Source: Enterocloster lavalensis | GTDB lineage: Bacteria; Bacillota; Clostridia; Lachnospirales; Lachnospiraceae | Assembly (NCBI RefSeq): GCF_902364025.1 | Contig: NZ_CABJCG010000021.1 | Coordinates: 39,307-103,306 of the forward strand | Length of the DNA stretch: 64,000 nucleotides | Direction: 5' to 3' | In this document: one piece after another, positions 1 through 8,401 of the stretch | How positions within the stretch are numbered: the first letter of the stretch is position 1 | Layout: every line of letters starts with the position of its first letter | Notes under the pieces: generated by a model | The model's database searches: none | The model's input: the letters and a program-made list of their open reading frames with translations, nothing else | Told to the model about the DNA's origin: nothing | Program-made: the position numbers and the translations under genes

Positions 1-2
1 AG

Positions 3-602
3 AGTCAGCAGCAATTAAGGCAGATTATAGACTGTTCTGAGAATTTACTTAAAATAGAGATGTATGAAACGGAGGGGATTTTATGGAAATGGTTTAATGC
101 ATACATACGATTAAAACAGCCGACTGATGTAACTTATAATAAGATGCTTGGAATTTTGGAAACATTACCAGATAAAGACTTGAATGCTACAGCCAATTTT
201 TTGTGCTCAATTCTTTATTTCTGTAAGTATGTGCAGACGGAAGATGAAAAAATGATAGAGGCTATGTATGATTGTCTGCAAATTAGCAAAAGGTTAGCAG
301 GGAATAGAAAGAATCAGAGTACGACACATTACTATTTTACAGATGAATTAATTGTAGGGAGAAATATTCTTCCATTGGAATTTGACAGAGAAAATGCACG
401 TTGGTTTGATGCAACGGTTATAGATGCAGAGAATGTTCAAAGTGGACACCTTACATTAGATATGAACCCAAGATTACGTGCATTTTTTGTTCCAATGCAT
501 ACGGAACTGAAAAGAAATCAAGAAATTAATCAGCCTGTAAAAGTGAAGATTGGTTTTCGTTTTGATGGCTTGAGTGCATGGGAAATTAAACAAAAGGATT
601 AG
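3..602 (+). CDS. Unrecognised protein, C-terminal part (5' end outside window)
   Basis: The reading frame is open from the first in-frame codon at base 3 to the stop at 602, giving 199 residues. The first ATG, at 60, has no ribosome site in front of it, so the gene most likely begins before the window. I do not recognise the family. The visible part is mostly helical and soluble, with no signal peptide or membrane segment, and ends in a beta-rich segment with the residues IGFRFDGLSAWEI. Base composition is AT-rich, like the GTPase pair downstream and unlike the rest of the window. A strong terminator follows at 631-673, so it ends its own transcript. Being a real coding region is well supported; its function is unknown. 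Confidence 0.7.
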   Translation, partial: SQQQLRQIIDCSENLLKIEMYETEGILWKWFNAYIRLKQPTDVTYNKMLGILETLPDKDLNATANFLCSILYFCKYVQTEDEKMIEAMYDCLQISKRLAGNRKNQSTTHYYFTDELIVGRNILPLEFDRENARWFDATVIDAENVQSGHLTLDMNPRLRAFFVPMHTELKRNQEINQPVKVKIGFRFDGLSAWEIKQKD

Positions 603-630
603 GTAATAATTCAAGTTTATTTTTATACAA

Positions 631-673
631 GGCGGTTACAAACAGTAACAAAAGAGTTTGTGACTGCCTTTTT
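631..673 (+). terminator. Rho-independent terminator after the partial gene
   Basis: A 13-bp stem (GGCGGTTACAAAC at 631-643 with GTTTGTGACTGCC at 655-667, including G-U pairs) is followed at once by five T. It lies 29 bases after the stop at 602. Confidence 0.85.
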
Positions 674-783
674 CTACTTTAAAGGTTTAAAACACAGTAA
701 TTTTCGTGCAGCTAAAATTAATTTAAGGAGGTGTTAAAGGTTAGCAAAGAGGTCTCTATAAAACTATCCAGTTGGGATTATCA

Positions 784-1016
784 TTATGAACGAGATAGTC
801 CTTTTTTGATGTTAAGAATATAAAACAAATCAGATGGTGCAGCTGGTTCCGGAATCCCATAGGCTTTCTTCCTGAGTCTGGCTACCGCATTATAAAAGCT
901 GCTTGGCGGGATATTTGCCGCTCATACAAGGCATTATCAGCCATGCCGCTCTGGCGGCATTCAGTAATAAGCAGGAGCCATTCTTGCTGAAAACGGCGGG
1001 GGTTGTATTTGGCCAT
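784..1016 (-). pseudogene. Frameshifted IS66 TnpA-like accessory protein
   Basis: Minus strand: an ATG at 1016 behind a GGAGG site opens a frame beginning MAKYNPRRFQQEWLLLITEC, the typical start of the small IS66 accessory protein. It runs into a stop at 882-884. Shifting frame near base 915 restores the family sequence (IPPSSFYNAVARLRKKAYG, then PEPA) until a stop at 784-786. A single-base indel therefore broke the gene. It has no function now but marks past transposition next to the AT-rich GTPase pair. Confidence 0.75.
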
Positions 1017-1115
1017 GAGTGTCCTCCAAAATGAAAGTATAGTGAAAAACTACCTGATTACCATTATGGGGGAATTGAATCTGATTTACAATACACCCAA
1101 TATTTAGGCGCTTAC
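784..1115 (-). mobile_element. IS66-family insertion sequence remnant (left end and tnpA only)
   Basis: Read on the minus strand, the segment starts at 1115 with GTAAGCGCC, matching the GTAAGCG-type tip of IS66-family terminal repeats. About 100 bases later comes a tnpA-like reading frame. No TnpB or TnpC/transposase frame follows, so only one end of the element survives. The boundary beyond 784 is not resolved, and I could not find a second inverted repeat. Confidence 0.65.
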
Positions 1116-1828
1116 GAAAGAATTACCTTTCCAGCCTTTTACTTGCTATGAAAATAGTATTATAGACAAGAGCTATTATATATGCATAAACACATTAAAG
1201 CTGGCATATGATATGTTGCCTTAACATAATTAATTACTCTAAGAATAAAGTCTTCAGAGGCGGCTCTGAGGGTTTTAGTGTTGGCACTAATTTTGCCAGC
1301 AATACATTTCTTAGTCTGAGATACGAAAGGTATCTTCAAATCTATAAATCTATGATATAATTCGAATGCAGGGGAAGAGTGGGATGAAAGAACCAGTCAT
1401 ACACTCGGATATGGCAGGGAGGTCAGCGTGTCCGCCCGGGGCCAATTCTGCCCTGTGGACATCATTTTTATACACTCGAGACATGTTGAAACCGCCGTGC
1501 TTCTCGTGCAGAAATCTTGATTCTAGGTAAGTTTGCGGGATTATTTGGAGAAAAGGGTGTTGTATTTTTGGGGGAGGTAAGATGGATAAGTTTCCGCAGA
1601 TAGGTGGAAGGGGATAACGCCGGAGAGTTTGAAAATGAGAGTTTTGTCGGGGAAAAGATAAAAACCGGCAAGCCCCTTACTATTTGGTAAAAGATATACT
1701 CTGCAGCAAAAACATGGCAGGGTATTTTTCTCGCATTCTAAATACTACTCTTAACCAGATTGCTTTATTTATATGGTTGGTAAACTGAAAACACCTTAAG
1801 ATAAATTAACAGAACTGGAGTTGACACA
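1116..1828. other. Intergenic stretch without a recognisable gene
   Basis: No convincing coding region is seen between the IS66 end and the first GTPase gene. A GC-rich patch at about 1399-1478 is bounded by the 9-base direct repeat ATACACTCG (1399-1407 and 1470-1478) and may be debris of a second mobile element. The last 100 bases are AT-rich and presumably hold the promoter of the GTPase pair, but I could not fix its hexamers. No tRNA or CRISPR repeat is present. Confidence 0.5.
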
Positions 1829-3934
1829 ATGATATTAAATAAAGATGCTGACGATTCTAATCTTGAAGCTGCATTGAAAGAATCGAAGGCATACGCAAAC
1901 AGAGGATACAAGCTATCAAATGATGCTGTAAAGCTATTAAAAAACACAATACAAACTGTTTCTTCAAAAATCGAAGGTGATATTTTCAGCCTTGAACACA
2001 GCAATATTAACGATTCTGATATTGCTAAAGGATTAGCAAATCAGCTTAGATCAATTAAATATAGTTTTGAGCAAATGCCACAACATCTTGATACTGATTT
2101 AAAAATACTATCAAAAGCTAACTTTTCCATTACTCTATTTGGACGCACTATGGCAGGAAAATCAACTATGATGGAAATCCTCACACATGGCAATGGCGGT
2201 TCAATCGGCAAGGGGGCTCAGCGAACAACTCGAGATGTCAGAACATATTCGTATAAAAATATGACTGTAACAGATGTTCCTGGAATAGCCGCTTTTGAGG
2301 GAGAAGAAGATGAAACGGTGGCATTTGAGGCAGCTAAAAAATCAGATTTGATTCTTTTCTTACTAACTGATGATGCACCACAAGCAAGTGAGGCTGAATG
2401 TTTAAATAAGATTCTTAGGCTCGGAAAGCCTGTTATATGCATTATAAATGCAAAAGTGAATATTGATGTAGGTACAAGCTTTAAGATGTTCTCTCGAGAT
2501 ATTGAAAAGAAAATGAAACTCGAGAGACTAGAAGCCATTAAGGCACAGTTCGTGGATTTTGGTGTTCAATACGGACAAAGCTGGAATAACTTAAGATTTG
2601 TCTATGTGCATTTAAAATCTGCCTATTTAGCACAACAGCCCAATTGGAAAGAACATAGTGAAGATTTACAAAGAATAAGCCGATTTGATTATCTGGAGAA
2701 AGTAATCGTAGAGGAAGTCGTAAAGAACGGAAGATTCTATAAATTAAAGTCATTTACAGATATTGTAATCGTTCCTATTATCGATGCATTTGAATCGTTG
2801 TGTAAACAAAGTTCTGAAAACAGCGAACAGGGAAGTGTTCTTGTTCTAAAGCGGAAAAAACTTAAAAAATGGACGGATGATTTCCGAGAAGATTCCCAAA
2901 AAAGAATAGATGTGTTTATAAAAAGTTTAGTGGGAGAGTTGAAACGTGAAGTTGCTTCATTTGCGGAAGATAACTATGACAATTCAAATGCAGATACAAA
3001 ATGGAAAGCTGTCCTTGACAAGCATCATATTGAATCCAGGGTATCTGAATTGCTTAAGGAATTGGCAAACGAGTGCGAAACAGAGTTACGAGAAATATGC
3101 CGTGAAATAAATTTTGAACTGAAATTTTCATATACTAATTTTACTGATAAATCAATAAAAATGCCCTTCATTTTTGATGGTAAAAGGGCATGGAATTGGG
3201 CAACCATTCTTACGAGCGGCGGATTGATGATTGCTAGTTTGTTTGTATCCGGTCCGATTGGATGGATAGGAGTAGCGGTAGGATTTGTTGGCTGGCTGGG
3301 GTCTTTCCTGTTTTCTGATAGAGAGGAAAAGATACGTGATGCCAGAAGAAAGTTGGAAAACAAATTGTATTCATATCTCGATAACATGGGCAAGAAGCTA
3401 ACAACTAATATGAATAAGGTTCTTAATGATGAGTTGATAAACAAGCGGCTAGAACCTACTATAGTCGCATTAGATGAAACTATTAACTCTGTATTTACTT
3501 TATCAGAAATTCAATGGAGTTTTTCAAAGTCATTAAACGGAAAACTAGCGGAAATGAATAGGATGGTGGTTACAGAGGCATTGGCCTATACTGGCTATGA
3601 GGGATTGGAATGGCATATTTCAAATGTTGCACGTATTCCAGGCAATGCAATAATGATACTGTTGGAGATTGGTAAAAGATTCCCTGACGATACTAGAAGA
3701 GATTTATCTTACCTCTTGAAGGAACAAGTTTGGTTTGTTTTTAACACGAATAATCCAATATCAATCCTCTCACAAGCTATCGGAAAAGGTTGCCAGAAGG
3801 AAGATATTCGAATTCAATATATTAACGATCAACCCAGAATTGCGCACATTGCAACCTTAGATGAATTAGATTCAAAAACTCTTAATAGGATGAGATTAGC
3901 TCAGCAATTAACTGAATTGTTGATAATGAAATAA
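1829..3934 (+). CDS. Dynamin-like GTPase, LeoBC-like (putative Eleos defence component)
   Basis: The 701-aa protein has a helical N-terminus of about 95 residues, then a GTPase domain with G1 GRTMAGKST (105-113) and G3 DVPG (149-152). A long helical stalk follows, broken near residues 455-497 by a Gly-rich hydrophobic segment that could dip into or span a membrane. This is the bacterial dynamin-like layout: GTPase head, helical trunk, membrane-binding paddle. A second dynamin-like gene starts 11 bases downstream, so the two are co-transcribed and probably assemble together. Known Eleos systems pair a larger LeoBC with LeoA of about 570 aa, which fits here. The start has GGAG 8 bases upstream. 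The GTPase call is firm; the Eleos assignment is inferred from size, order and motifs. Confidence 0.8.
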   Translation: MILNKDADDSNLEAALKESKAYANRGYKLSNDAVKLLKNTIQTVSSKIEGDIFSLEHSNINDSDIAKGLANQLRSIKYSFEQMPQHLDTDLKILSKANFSITLFGRTMAGKSTMMEILTHGNGGSIGKGAQRTTRDVRTYSYKNMTVTDVPGIAAFEGEEDETVAFEAAKKSDLILFLLTDDAPQASEAECLNKILRLGKPVICIINAKVNIDVGTSFKMFSRDIEKKMKLERLEAIKAQFVDFGVQYGQSWNNLRFVYVHLKSAYLAQQPNWKEHSEDLQRISRFDYLEKVIVEEVVKNGRFYKLKSFTDIVIVPIIDAFESLCKQSSENSEQGSVLVLKRKKLKKWTDDFREDSQKRIDVFIKSLVGELKREVASFAEDNYDNSNADTKWKAVLDKHHIESRVSELLKELANECETELREICREINFELKFSYTNFTDKSIKMPFIFDGKRAWNWATILTSGGLMIASLFVSGPIGWIGVAVGFVGWLGSFLFSDREEKIRDARRKLENKLYSYLDNMGKKLTTNMNKVLNDELINKRLEPTIVALDETINSVFTLSEIQWSFSKSLNGKLAEMNRMVVTEALAYTGYEGLEWHISNVARIPGNAIMILLEIGKRFPDDTRRDLSYLLKEQVWFVFNTNNPISILSQAIGKGCQKEDIRIQYINDQPRIAHIATLDELDSKTLNRMRLAQQLTELLIMK

Positions 3935-3945
3935 CGGAGGCTCTT

Positions 3946-5649
3946 GTGGAACAGAATAATACAATTACCATTGCTGTTTGGTTAGAAAAAAGTCAGTCCT
4001 TGCTTAACAAAATAGAAAAACTATTTAAGGAAATCGATGTAGATACCAGTGATTTACCTAAAAGTGTATACGATAGTAACAACCCTATTAGTTTGGTTTT
4101 TGCCGGACAATACAGTGCCGGAAAATCAACTATTTTAAAAGCTTTAACAGGAATAAAAACCATCGAAACAGGAGAGCAAATTACCACACAGGTAGCTCAT
4201 ACATATGATTGGAATGGTTTAAGGGTGATAGATACCCCTGGTATTCACACAACATTAAGACCCGACCATGACGAAATATCATATGAAGCAATTTCCAACG
4301 CCGATATGCTTGTTTATGTTGTAACTCATGAACTATTTGATTCATACATTGGTCAAAATTTCCGAAAGCTATTACTTGAAAAAGATAAAGCTGGAGAGAT
4401 GATTCTCATAGTAAATAAGATGGCTACGGTTGGCAATTCAATCGAAAATAGAAACATTAAACTCGAAGGATTAAGAATCGTAACAACCCCTTATTCACCA
4501 GAACAATTGAGAACATGCTTCATTGATGCAGAGTCCTATATTGATAGTTTAGATGAGGATGATGAAGAGATTGTCACTGAATTAGTGGAACGAAGCAACT
4601 TTGCCGGTTTAGTCAATACTATTAATAGCTTTGTTAGAGAAAAGTCGATCTCTTCAAAATTGACAACCTCACTATATAAAATGGAAAGTGTGTTACAAAG
4701 AACTATCACACAATTTCAGCCTTCTTCCGGGGATGTGGACATTGATGCATTGGAAGAACATCTGCTTCAAGAAAGAAGAATACTATTCTCTAGTCAGTTT
4801 AAAATTAATCACCGTGTAAATGCTATATACCAGGAGACAGCAATTTCAATAAGAGATAAAGGACGCGATCTCGCTAACAGACTTTATGATTTTAGTTGTG
4901 AAGATGAAGCAAATCATGAAATTGAAGCCGCATATCACGATGTTGAGAATATGTCTAATAAATGCGTAGAGGATGTTACTGCAACATTAGAAGAACTTTC
5001 TAAAGATTGTATGGCAGAACTTGATGAGTTTTATAATACAGATTTTTCAAAGGAATTGCAATTTAGATTAAGTGAAAAATACAAAAACGGAAATCCGTTG
5101 GTAGAAAAGCTTTTTAAGTCTGATGTGTTAACGCAAGGTAGCAATAAAATAATCACTAATACAATGGGTGAAAATGCGACAGCAACTGGTCTCAAGGCAT
5201 TCTCTGGCAGTAATATGCATCAACTGGTTTTAGATATTGGACATTTCTTTGGACACTCATTTAAACCGTGGGAAGCGGTCAAATGGGTAAAAGGTATAAA
5301 CGTTGCGGGTAAAGTGCTTGGAGTTTTTGGGGTGGTGTTTTCCTTGGGTATGCAGATAAAAGAAGATGTTGATGCTGATAATCGTCAGCAAGAAATGCGA
5401 ACCAACCGCGAAAAACTTAGGGCGGGCTTTAATGATGCAGCCTCAGGACTAATTACACAGTTTGACAATTCGTTGAAAGATTTTATCAATACGAATTACG
5501 TTTCTAAAATCGAAAGCATTGATAATCAAATTGATGAGATTAGAAAATTGAGAACTGGTAAGACCGAAACTTGTAAGCTGCTTGAGGTAGCCCATACGGA
5601 ATGCAATGATCTGATTCATGCAATTCATGTAAGTGATATTAGTGAATAA
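3946..5649 (+). CDS. Dynamin-like GTPase, LeoA-like (putative Eleos defence component)
   Basis: The 567-aa protein begins at a GTG with ACGGAGG five bases upstream. It carries G1 GQYSAGKST (54-62), a switch I threonine near 80, G3 DTPG (96-99) and G4 NKMA (157-160), so all nucleotide-binding motifs are intact. A long helical region follows, with a moderately hydrophobic Gly-rich patch near residues 440-470. The length and the GQYSAGKS motif match LeoA, the dynamin-like protein first described in enterotoxigenic E. coli. It is translationally close to the 701-aa GTPase upstream. In known systems such pairs are thought to act at membranes during phage infection; that role here is inferred. Composition is AT-rich, suggesting transfer. 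Confidence 0.82.
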   Translation: MEQNNTITIAVWLEKSQSLLNKIEKLFKEIDVDTSDLPKSVYDSNNPISLVFAGQYSAGKSTILKALTGIKTIETGEQITTQVAHTYDWNGLRVIDTPGIHTTLRPDHDEISYEAISNADMLVYVVTHELFDSYIGQNFRKLLLEKDKAGEMILIVNKMATVGNSIENRNIKLEGLRIVTTPYSPEQLRTCFIDAESYIDSLDEDDEEIVTELVERSNFAGLVNTINSFVREKSISSKLTTSLYKMESVLQRTITQFQPSSGDVDIDALEEHLLQERRILFSSQFKINHRVNAIYQETAISIRDKGRDLANRLYDFSCEDEANHEIEAAYHDVENMSNKCVEDVTATLEELSKDCMAELDEFYNTDFSKELQFRLSEKYKNGNPLVEKLFKSDVLTQGSNKIITNTMGENATATGLKAFSGSNMHQLVLDIGHFFGHSFKPWEAVKWVKGINVAGKVLGVFGVVFSLGMQIKEDVDADNRQQEMRTNREKLRAGFNDAASGLITQFDNSLKDFINTNYVSKIESIDNQIDEIRKLRTGKTETCKLLEVAHTECNDLIHAIHVSDISE

Positions 5650-5674
5650 AGCCACTGTATGAAAGGGACAAAAT

Positions 5675-5773
5675 ATGAAAAAAGTATCGCACTGGACGAT
5701 GCACGTCTGGAAAAATCTGGGTGATGGGGCGGAATATTTGGGCCGTATTCTTACAATGGGCCAATACCGCTAG
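5675..5773 (+). CDS. Possible 32-aa small protein
   Basis: A short frame starts at an ATG behind AAAGGGA and encodes a basic, Trp-containing 32-aa peptide (begins MKKVSHWTMHVWKNLGDG). It lies 25 bases after the LeoA-like gene. It may be a real small protein or the tail of a decayed gene; I do not recognise it. Confidence 0.25.
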   Translation: MKKVSHWTMHVWKNLGDGAEYLGRILTMGQYR

Positions 5774-5835
5774 CGCGTGGTAGGCCGGTATGCTGGTTGA
5801 TTATTATAACGATATAACCGCAGAATGGAGATTCT

Positions 5836-6045
5836 ATGGCATATAAACCGGAATTATGGGCTGAAGCTAAGAAAAAATGCAGGCTTGGGGAGAAGGAAAT
5901 ACAGATGGCGAAAGAACTGGGGTTAAATCCCAAAAGTCTGATTAAAAATATTCCGAATCCCAGGGAACAGTGGAAGCTTCCTGTGAGAGAGTGGATTCAT
6001 GACATGTATGAGGACAGGCAGCGAAAAAAGAAAGCGAAAGAGTAA
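5836..6045 (+). CDS. Small conserved hypothetical protein (69 aa)
   Basis: The 69-aa, strongly basic protein is preceded by GGAG. It has no membrane segment. The central segment (EKEIQMAKELGLNPKSLIKN) looks like a short helix-turn-helix-like fold, and the tail is a run of Arg/Lys/Glu. From memory, similar short proteins are frequent in Lachnospiraceae genomes, but I know no function. A role in nucleic-acid binding is possible given the charge, and is only a guess. It lies at the boundary between the AT-rich left end and the GC-rich rest. Confidence 0.6.
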   Translation: MAYKPELWAEAKKKCRLGEKEIQMAKELGLNPKSLIKNIPNPREQWKLPVREWIHDMYEDRQRKKKAKE

Positions 6046-6074
6046 CGTTGTGTAATTGTGGATTGGGGGTTCCT

Positions 6075-6992
6075 ATGAACAAAAAACTACTTCTGACACT
6101 CGTCTTATTCCTCATCCCCCTTCTTTCCGCCTGCGCTTCCGCCCCAAAGGCAGAAAGCCCGGCAGAGACAGCGGAGATCGCAACAATCGCCTTACACAGT
6201 TCACTGGACCTGTCCCAGGAAGGGCGGCAGCCAATCCTGCCCCAGGAGTATGACAAACCGTTTGTGGCAGAACTCCTCGAAAAAGATTCCCTGGTAGTCG
6301 GCATGCTGGAGGAGGACAGGCCCCCCTTCTTTTACCACACGGGTGACGGCTCCATGGATGGGCTGGATGTGGAGATTTCGCTGGGGATCGCAGATACCTT
6401 TGGCGTGAAGCTGGTGATCGACCGCACGGCGCGGTCGAATCAGGAGCTTTATGAGAATCTGGCCCAGGGACGGTATGATATGGTGGCGTCCAAGTTCAGC
6501 ATGACGCCGGAGCGGGCCATGGGGGTGTCGTTTTCGACTCCCTATGTGACGCTGCGGCAGTCGTTTTTGGTGAACAAAAAGCTGGCGGCCCAATACGGCG
6601 TGGCGGATTACCCCTACGACCATATGCGTGAGCCGGGGGCGGTGATCGGGACGGTTGAGGGGACTTCCTATGAGAGCTTTGTGAGGCGGAATTTCCCGGA
6701 GGCGGATATCCGGGTGTATGAGGATATCCCTTCGATGGTCGAGGCCGTGGTCGGGGAAGAGGTGTTTGCGGCGGTCTATGACGATCTGACCTTTGTCCAG
6801 GCCATCATGAAGAATTATGAGGTTTCCTTGTATACCACGATCTATACAGTGGAGGACCTCCGGGATTATATTTGCGTTGCGGTGGCAGACGGTTCGGAGG
6901 ATCTTTTGGAGTGCATCAACGCGTATTTGATGGTGAACTGTTATTCCTATGTGTTGGACGATTTGATCCGGGATTTCCCGGAATGCTTCTGA
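6075..6992 (+). CDS. Family 3 solute-binding lipoprotein
   Basis: The 305-aa protein starts at the ATG at 6075, which places the signal peptide (MNKKLLLTLVLFLIPLL) and lipobox LSAC correctly; the upstream in-frame ATG at 6048 adds nine unlikely residues. The mature part is a type II periplasmic-binding fold of the amino-acid/polar solute family: VVGMLEEDRPPFF opens lobe 1, a MDGLDVEISLGIAD segment follows, then FSTPYV, and the chain ends after lobe 2. It should be lipid-anchored outside the membrane and bind an amino acid or dicarboxylate. No ABC permease follows. Instead a DAACS-type symporter begins 12 bases downstream, so the protein probably feeds or gates that carrier. Confidence 0.85.
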   Translation: MNKKLLLTLVLFLIPLLSACASAPKAESPAETAEIATIALHSSLDLSQEGRQPILPQEYDKPFVAELLEKDSLVVGMLEEDRPPFFYHTGDGSMDGLDVEISLGIADTFGVKLVIDRTARSNQELYENLAQGRYDMVASKFSMTPERAMGVSFSTPYVTLRQSFLVNKKLAAQYGVADYPYDHMREPGAVIGTVEGTSYESFVRRNFPEADIRVYEDIPSMVEAVVGEEVFAAVYDDLTFVQAIMKNYEVSLYTTIYTVEDLRDYICVAVADGSEDLLECINAYLMVNCYSYVLDDLIRDFPECF

Positions 6993-7004
6993 TGAAGGGC
7001 GGGT

Positions 7005-8273
7005 ATGAAGATGGGGAAAATTCTCAGAAGTCCGGTTTTGCTGTTTGTTTTGTTTGCGTTGGGAATCCTGGTTGGGATATTACAGCCGCCGTTTATCGGG
7101 GTGTTGGAAGTATTTGGAGATATTTTTCTGACGATGCTGGAGCTGTGTATGCTCCCGATCATCGCCACAATGCTGACCATCAGTATTCACAATGTCCTGA
7201 AGGCGAAGGTGGGAGGAAAATTCCTGGGCCGGGCCGCGGTGACCAGCGTTGTGATTGTGGCGGCGGTTTTCGGGATTACGGCGGGGGTCAGCTGGCTGCT
7301 GCGGGGAGCTATTTTCCAGCAAAAGGATTTTCAGCTGGCGGCCAGCAAGCTGCTGATCGAGGGCGAGGCCGGGATCAATTCCATGATCCGGGAAATCAGC
7401 AGTTACATACGGCCGGAACACCCTGAGACGATTACCATCGGGGAAATGATCCTGAACATTTTCCCGGACAATATTATCCGGGCGTTATCCCAGAGTAATG
7501 TGCTGCAGGTGGTGTTTTTTTCCATCGTGCTCGGTATTGCCACGGTGACGCTGCCGCCGAAAAATGAAGAGCTGGTCATGGATCTCTGCGAGGCGGTGAA
7601 TCACATTTTTATGGAGATTTTCGACTTCATTATGATTTTTCTGGCGCCAGCTATTTTCTGTATTATCTCTGTGCAGATTTCTGCGCTGGGGATGGATGTG
7701 CTGCTTTCGCTGGTGCGGCTGCTGTTTATGACCATTGGAATCTGTCTGATGATCTGTGTTGTGTCCATGACGGTGATGTGCCTGGTGACGGGGACCGGCG
7801 TCCGCGCGCATTTGAAGGCCATGGGGAAGCCTCTGTATATGGCGTTCGCCACAGGGGATGCGATCCCTACGATTCCCTATCTGATTGATAACCTGCATAA
7901 CCATCACAAAATCAACCGGGATGTGACCAACACGATTCTCCCAATCAGTATTTCGCTGTTCAATTATGATGGGGTGATACTGCTTGCGCTGAGCTTTGTG
8001 GGGGCGGCATCGATATACGGTGTTACGCTGCAGCCCGGCACCATTGCGACCGCGTTTCTGATCACGTTTTTGCTGTCCACCAGTTATTCCGATATTATGG
8101 CGTCGTCCTATTTGATCGCGCTGCTGCTGGAGCCGTTCGGGCTGCCGGCGGAAGCGATGATTGCGATGCTGATTCCGCTTAATCCGGTGCTGGACGCGGT
8201 GTTCACGGCGACGAAGGTTTACCCGGTGTGCGTGACGGCGGCGGTTATGTCGAAGCGCATGGAGGGGTTGTAA
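7005..8273 (+). CDS. Dicarboxylate/amino acid:cation symporter (DAACS/SDF family)
   Basis: The 422-aa integral membrane protein follows the SDF family plan of glutamate/aspartate and C4-dicarboxylate carriers: six N-terminal helices (MLELCMLPIIATMLTIS is typical of helix 2), then the HP1-TM7-HP2-TM8 core. The usual serine-rich HP1 tip is replaced by FATGDAIPTIP, and the NMDGT signature of TM7 is NYDGV, so substrate or ion binding is probably altered. It forms a two-gene unit with the solute-binding lipoprotein upstream. Substrate is unknown; import of an acidic amino acid or dicarboxylate is the best guess. Confidence 0.85.
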   Translation: MKMGKILRSPVLLFVLFALGILVGILQPPFIGVLEVFGDIFLTMLELCMLPIIATMLTISIHNVLKAKVGGKFLGRAAVTSVVIVAAVFGITAGVSWLLRGAIFQQKDFQLAASKLLIEGEAGINSMIREISSYIRPEHPETITIGEMILNIFPDNIIRALSQSNVLQVVFFSIVLGIATVTLPPKNEELVMDLCEAVNHIFMEIFDFIMIFLAPAIFCIISVQISALGMDVLLSLVRLLFMTIGICLMICVVSMTVMCLVTGTGVRAHLKAMGKPLYMAFATGDAIPTIPYLIDNLHNHHKINRDVTNTILPISISLFNYDGVILLALSFVGAASIYGVTLQPGTIATAFLITFLLSTSYSDIMASSYLIALLLEPFGLPAEAMIAMLIPLNPVLDAVFTATKVYPVCVTAAVMSKRMEGL

Positions 8274-8331
8274 CCGTAGGGTGATGATATAGAACGGAAT
8301 GGACAGGCTGTCGATTTTGCGGTTATTGTTC

Positions 8332-8360
8332 TTGACATCCATCCCCGACCATGCTATTCT
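8332..8360 (+). promoter_or_regulatory. Promoter of the TetR-MFS-ABC operon
   Basis: TTGACA at 8332-8337 and TATTCT at 8355-8360 are spaced by exactly 17 bases. They lie in front of the TetR gene and overlap its likely operator. Confidence 0.75.
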
Positions 8361-8368
8361 TATTAATA

Positions 8369-8383
8369 GACCGACGGTCGGTC
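8369..8383. promoter_or_regulatory. Palindromic TetR-type operator
   Basis: GACCGACGGTCGGTC is an almost perfect palindrome just downstream of the -10 box, over the expected transcription start. Such GACCGACNGTCGGTC sites are typical of AcrR/TetR repressors. It should let the first gene of the operon repress itself and the efflux genes. Confidence 0.75.
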
Positions 8384-8401
8384 GAGAAAAGGAGTCTACC
8401 C

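Noticed and set aside
1468..2004. Minus-strand open frames of 67 and 79 aa upstream of and over the first GTPase
   Set aside because: One lies in non-coding debris and the other is antisense to the GTPase gene; neither has a ribosome site or family features.
6048..6074. Earlier ATG for the family 3 solute-binding protein
   Set aside because: It would put nine residues in front of a well-formed lipoprotein signal peptide; the ATG at 6075 fits better.
7485..8342. 285-aa open frame antisense to the symporter
   Set aside because: His/Arg/Gln-rich shadow of a GC-rich membrane-protein gene without motifs or ribosome site.
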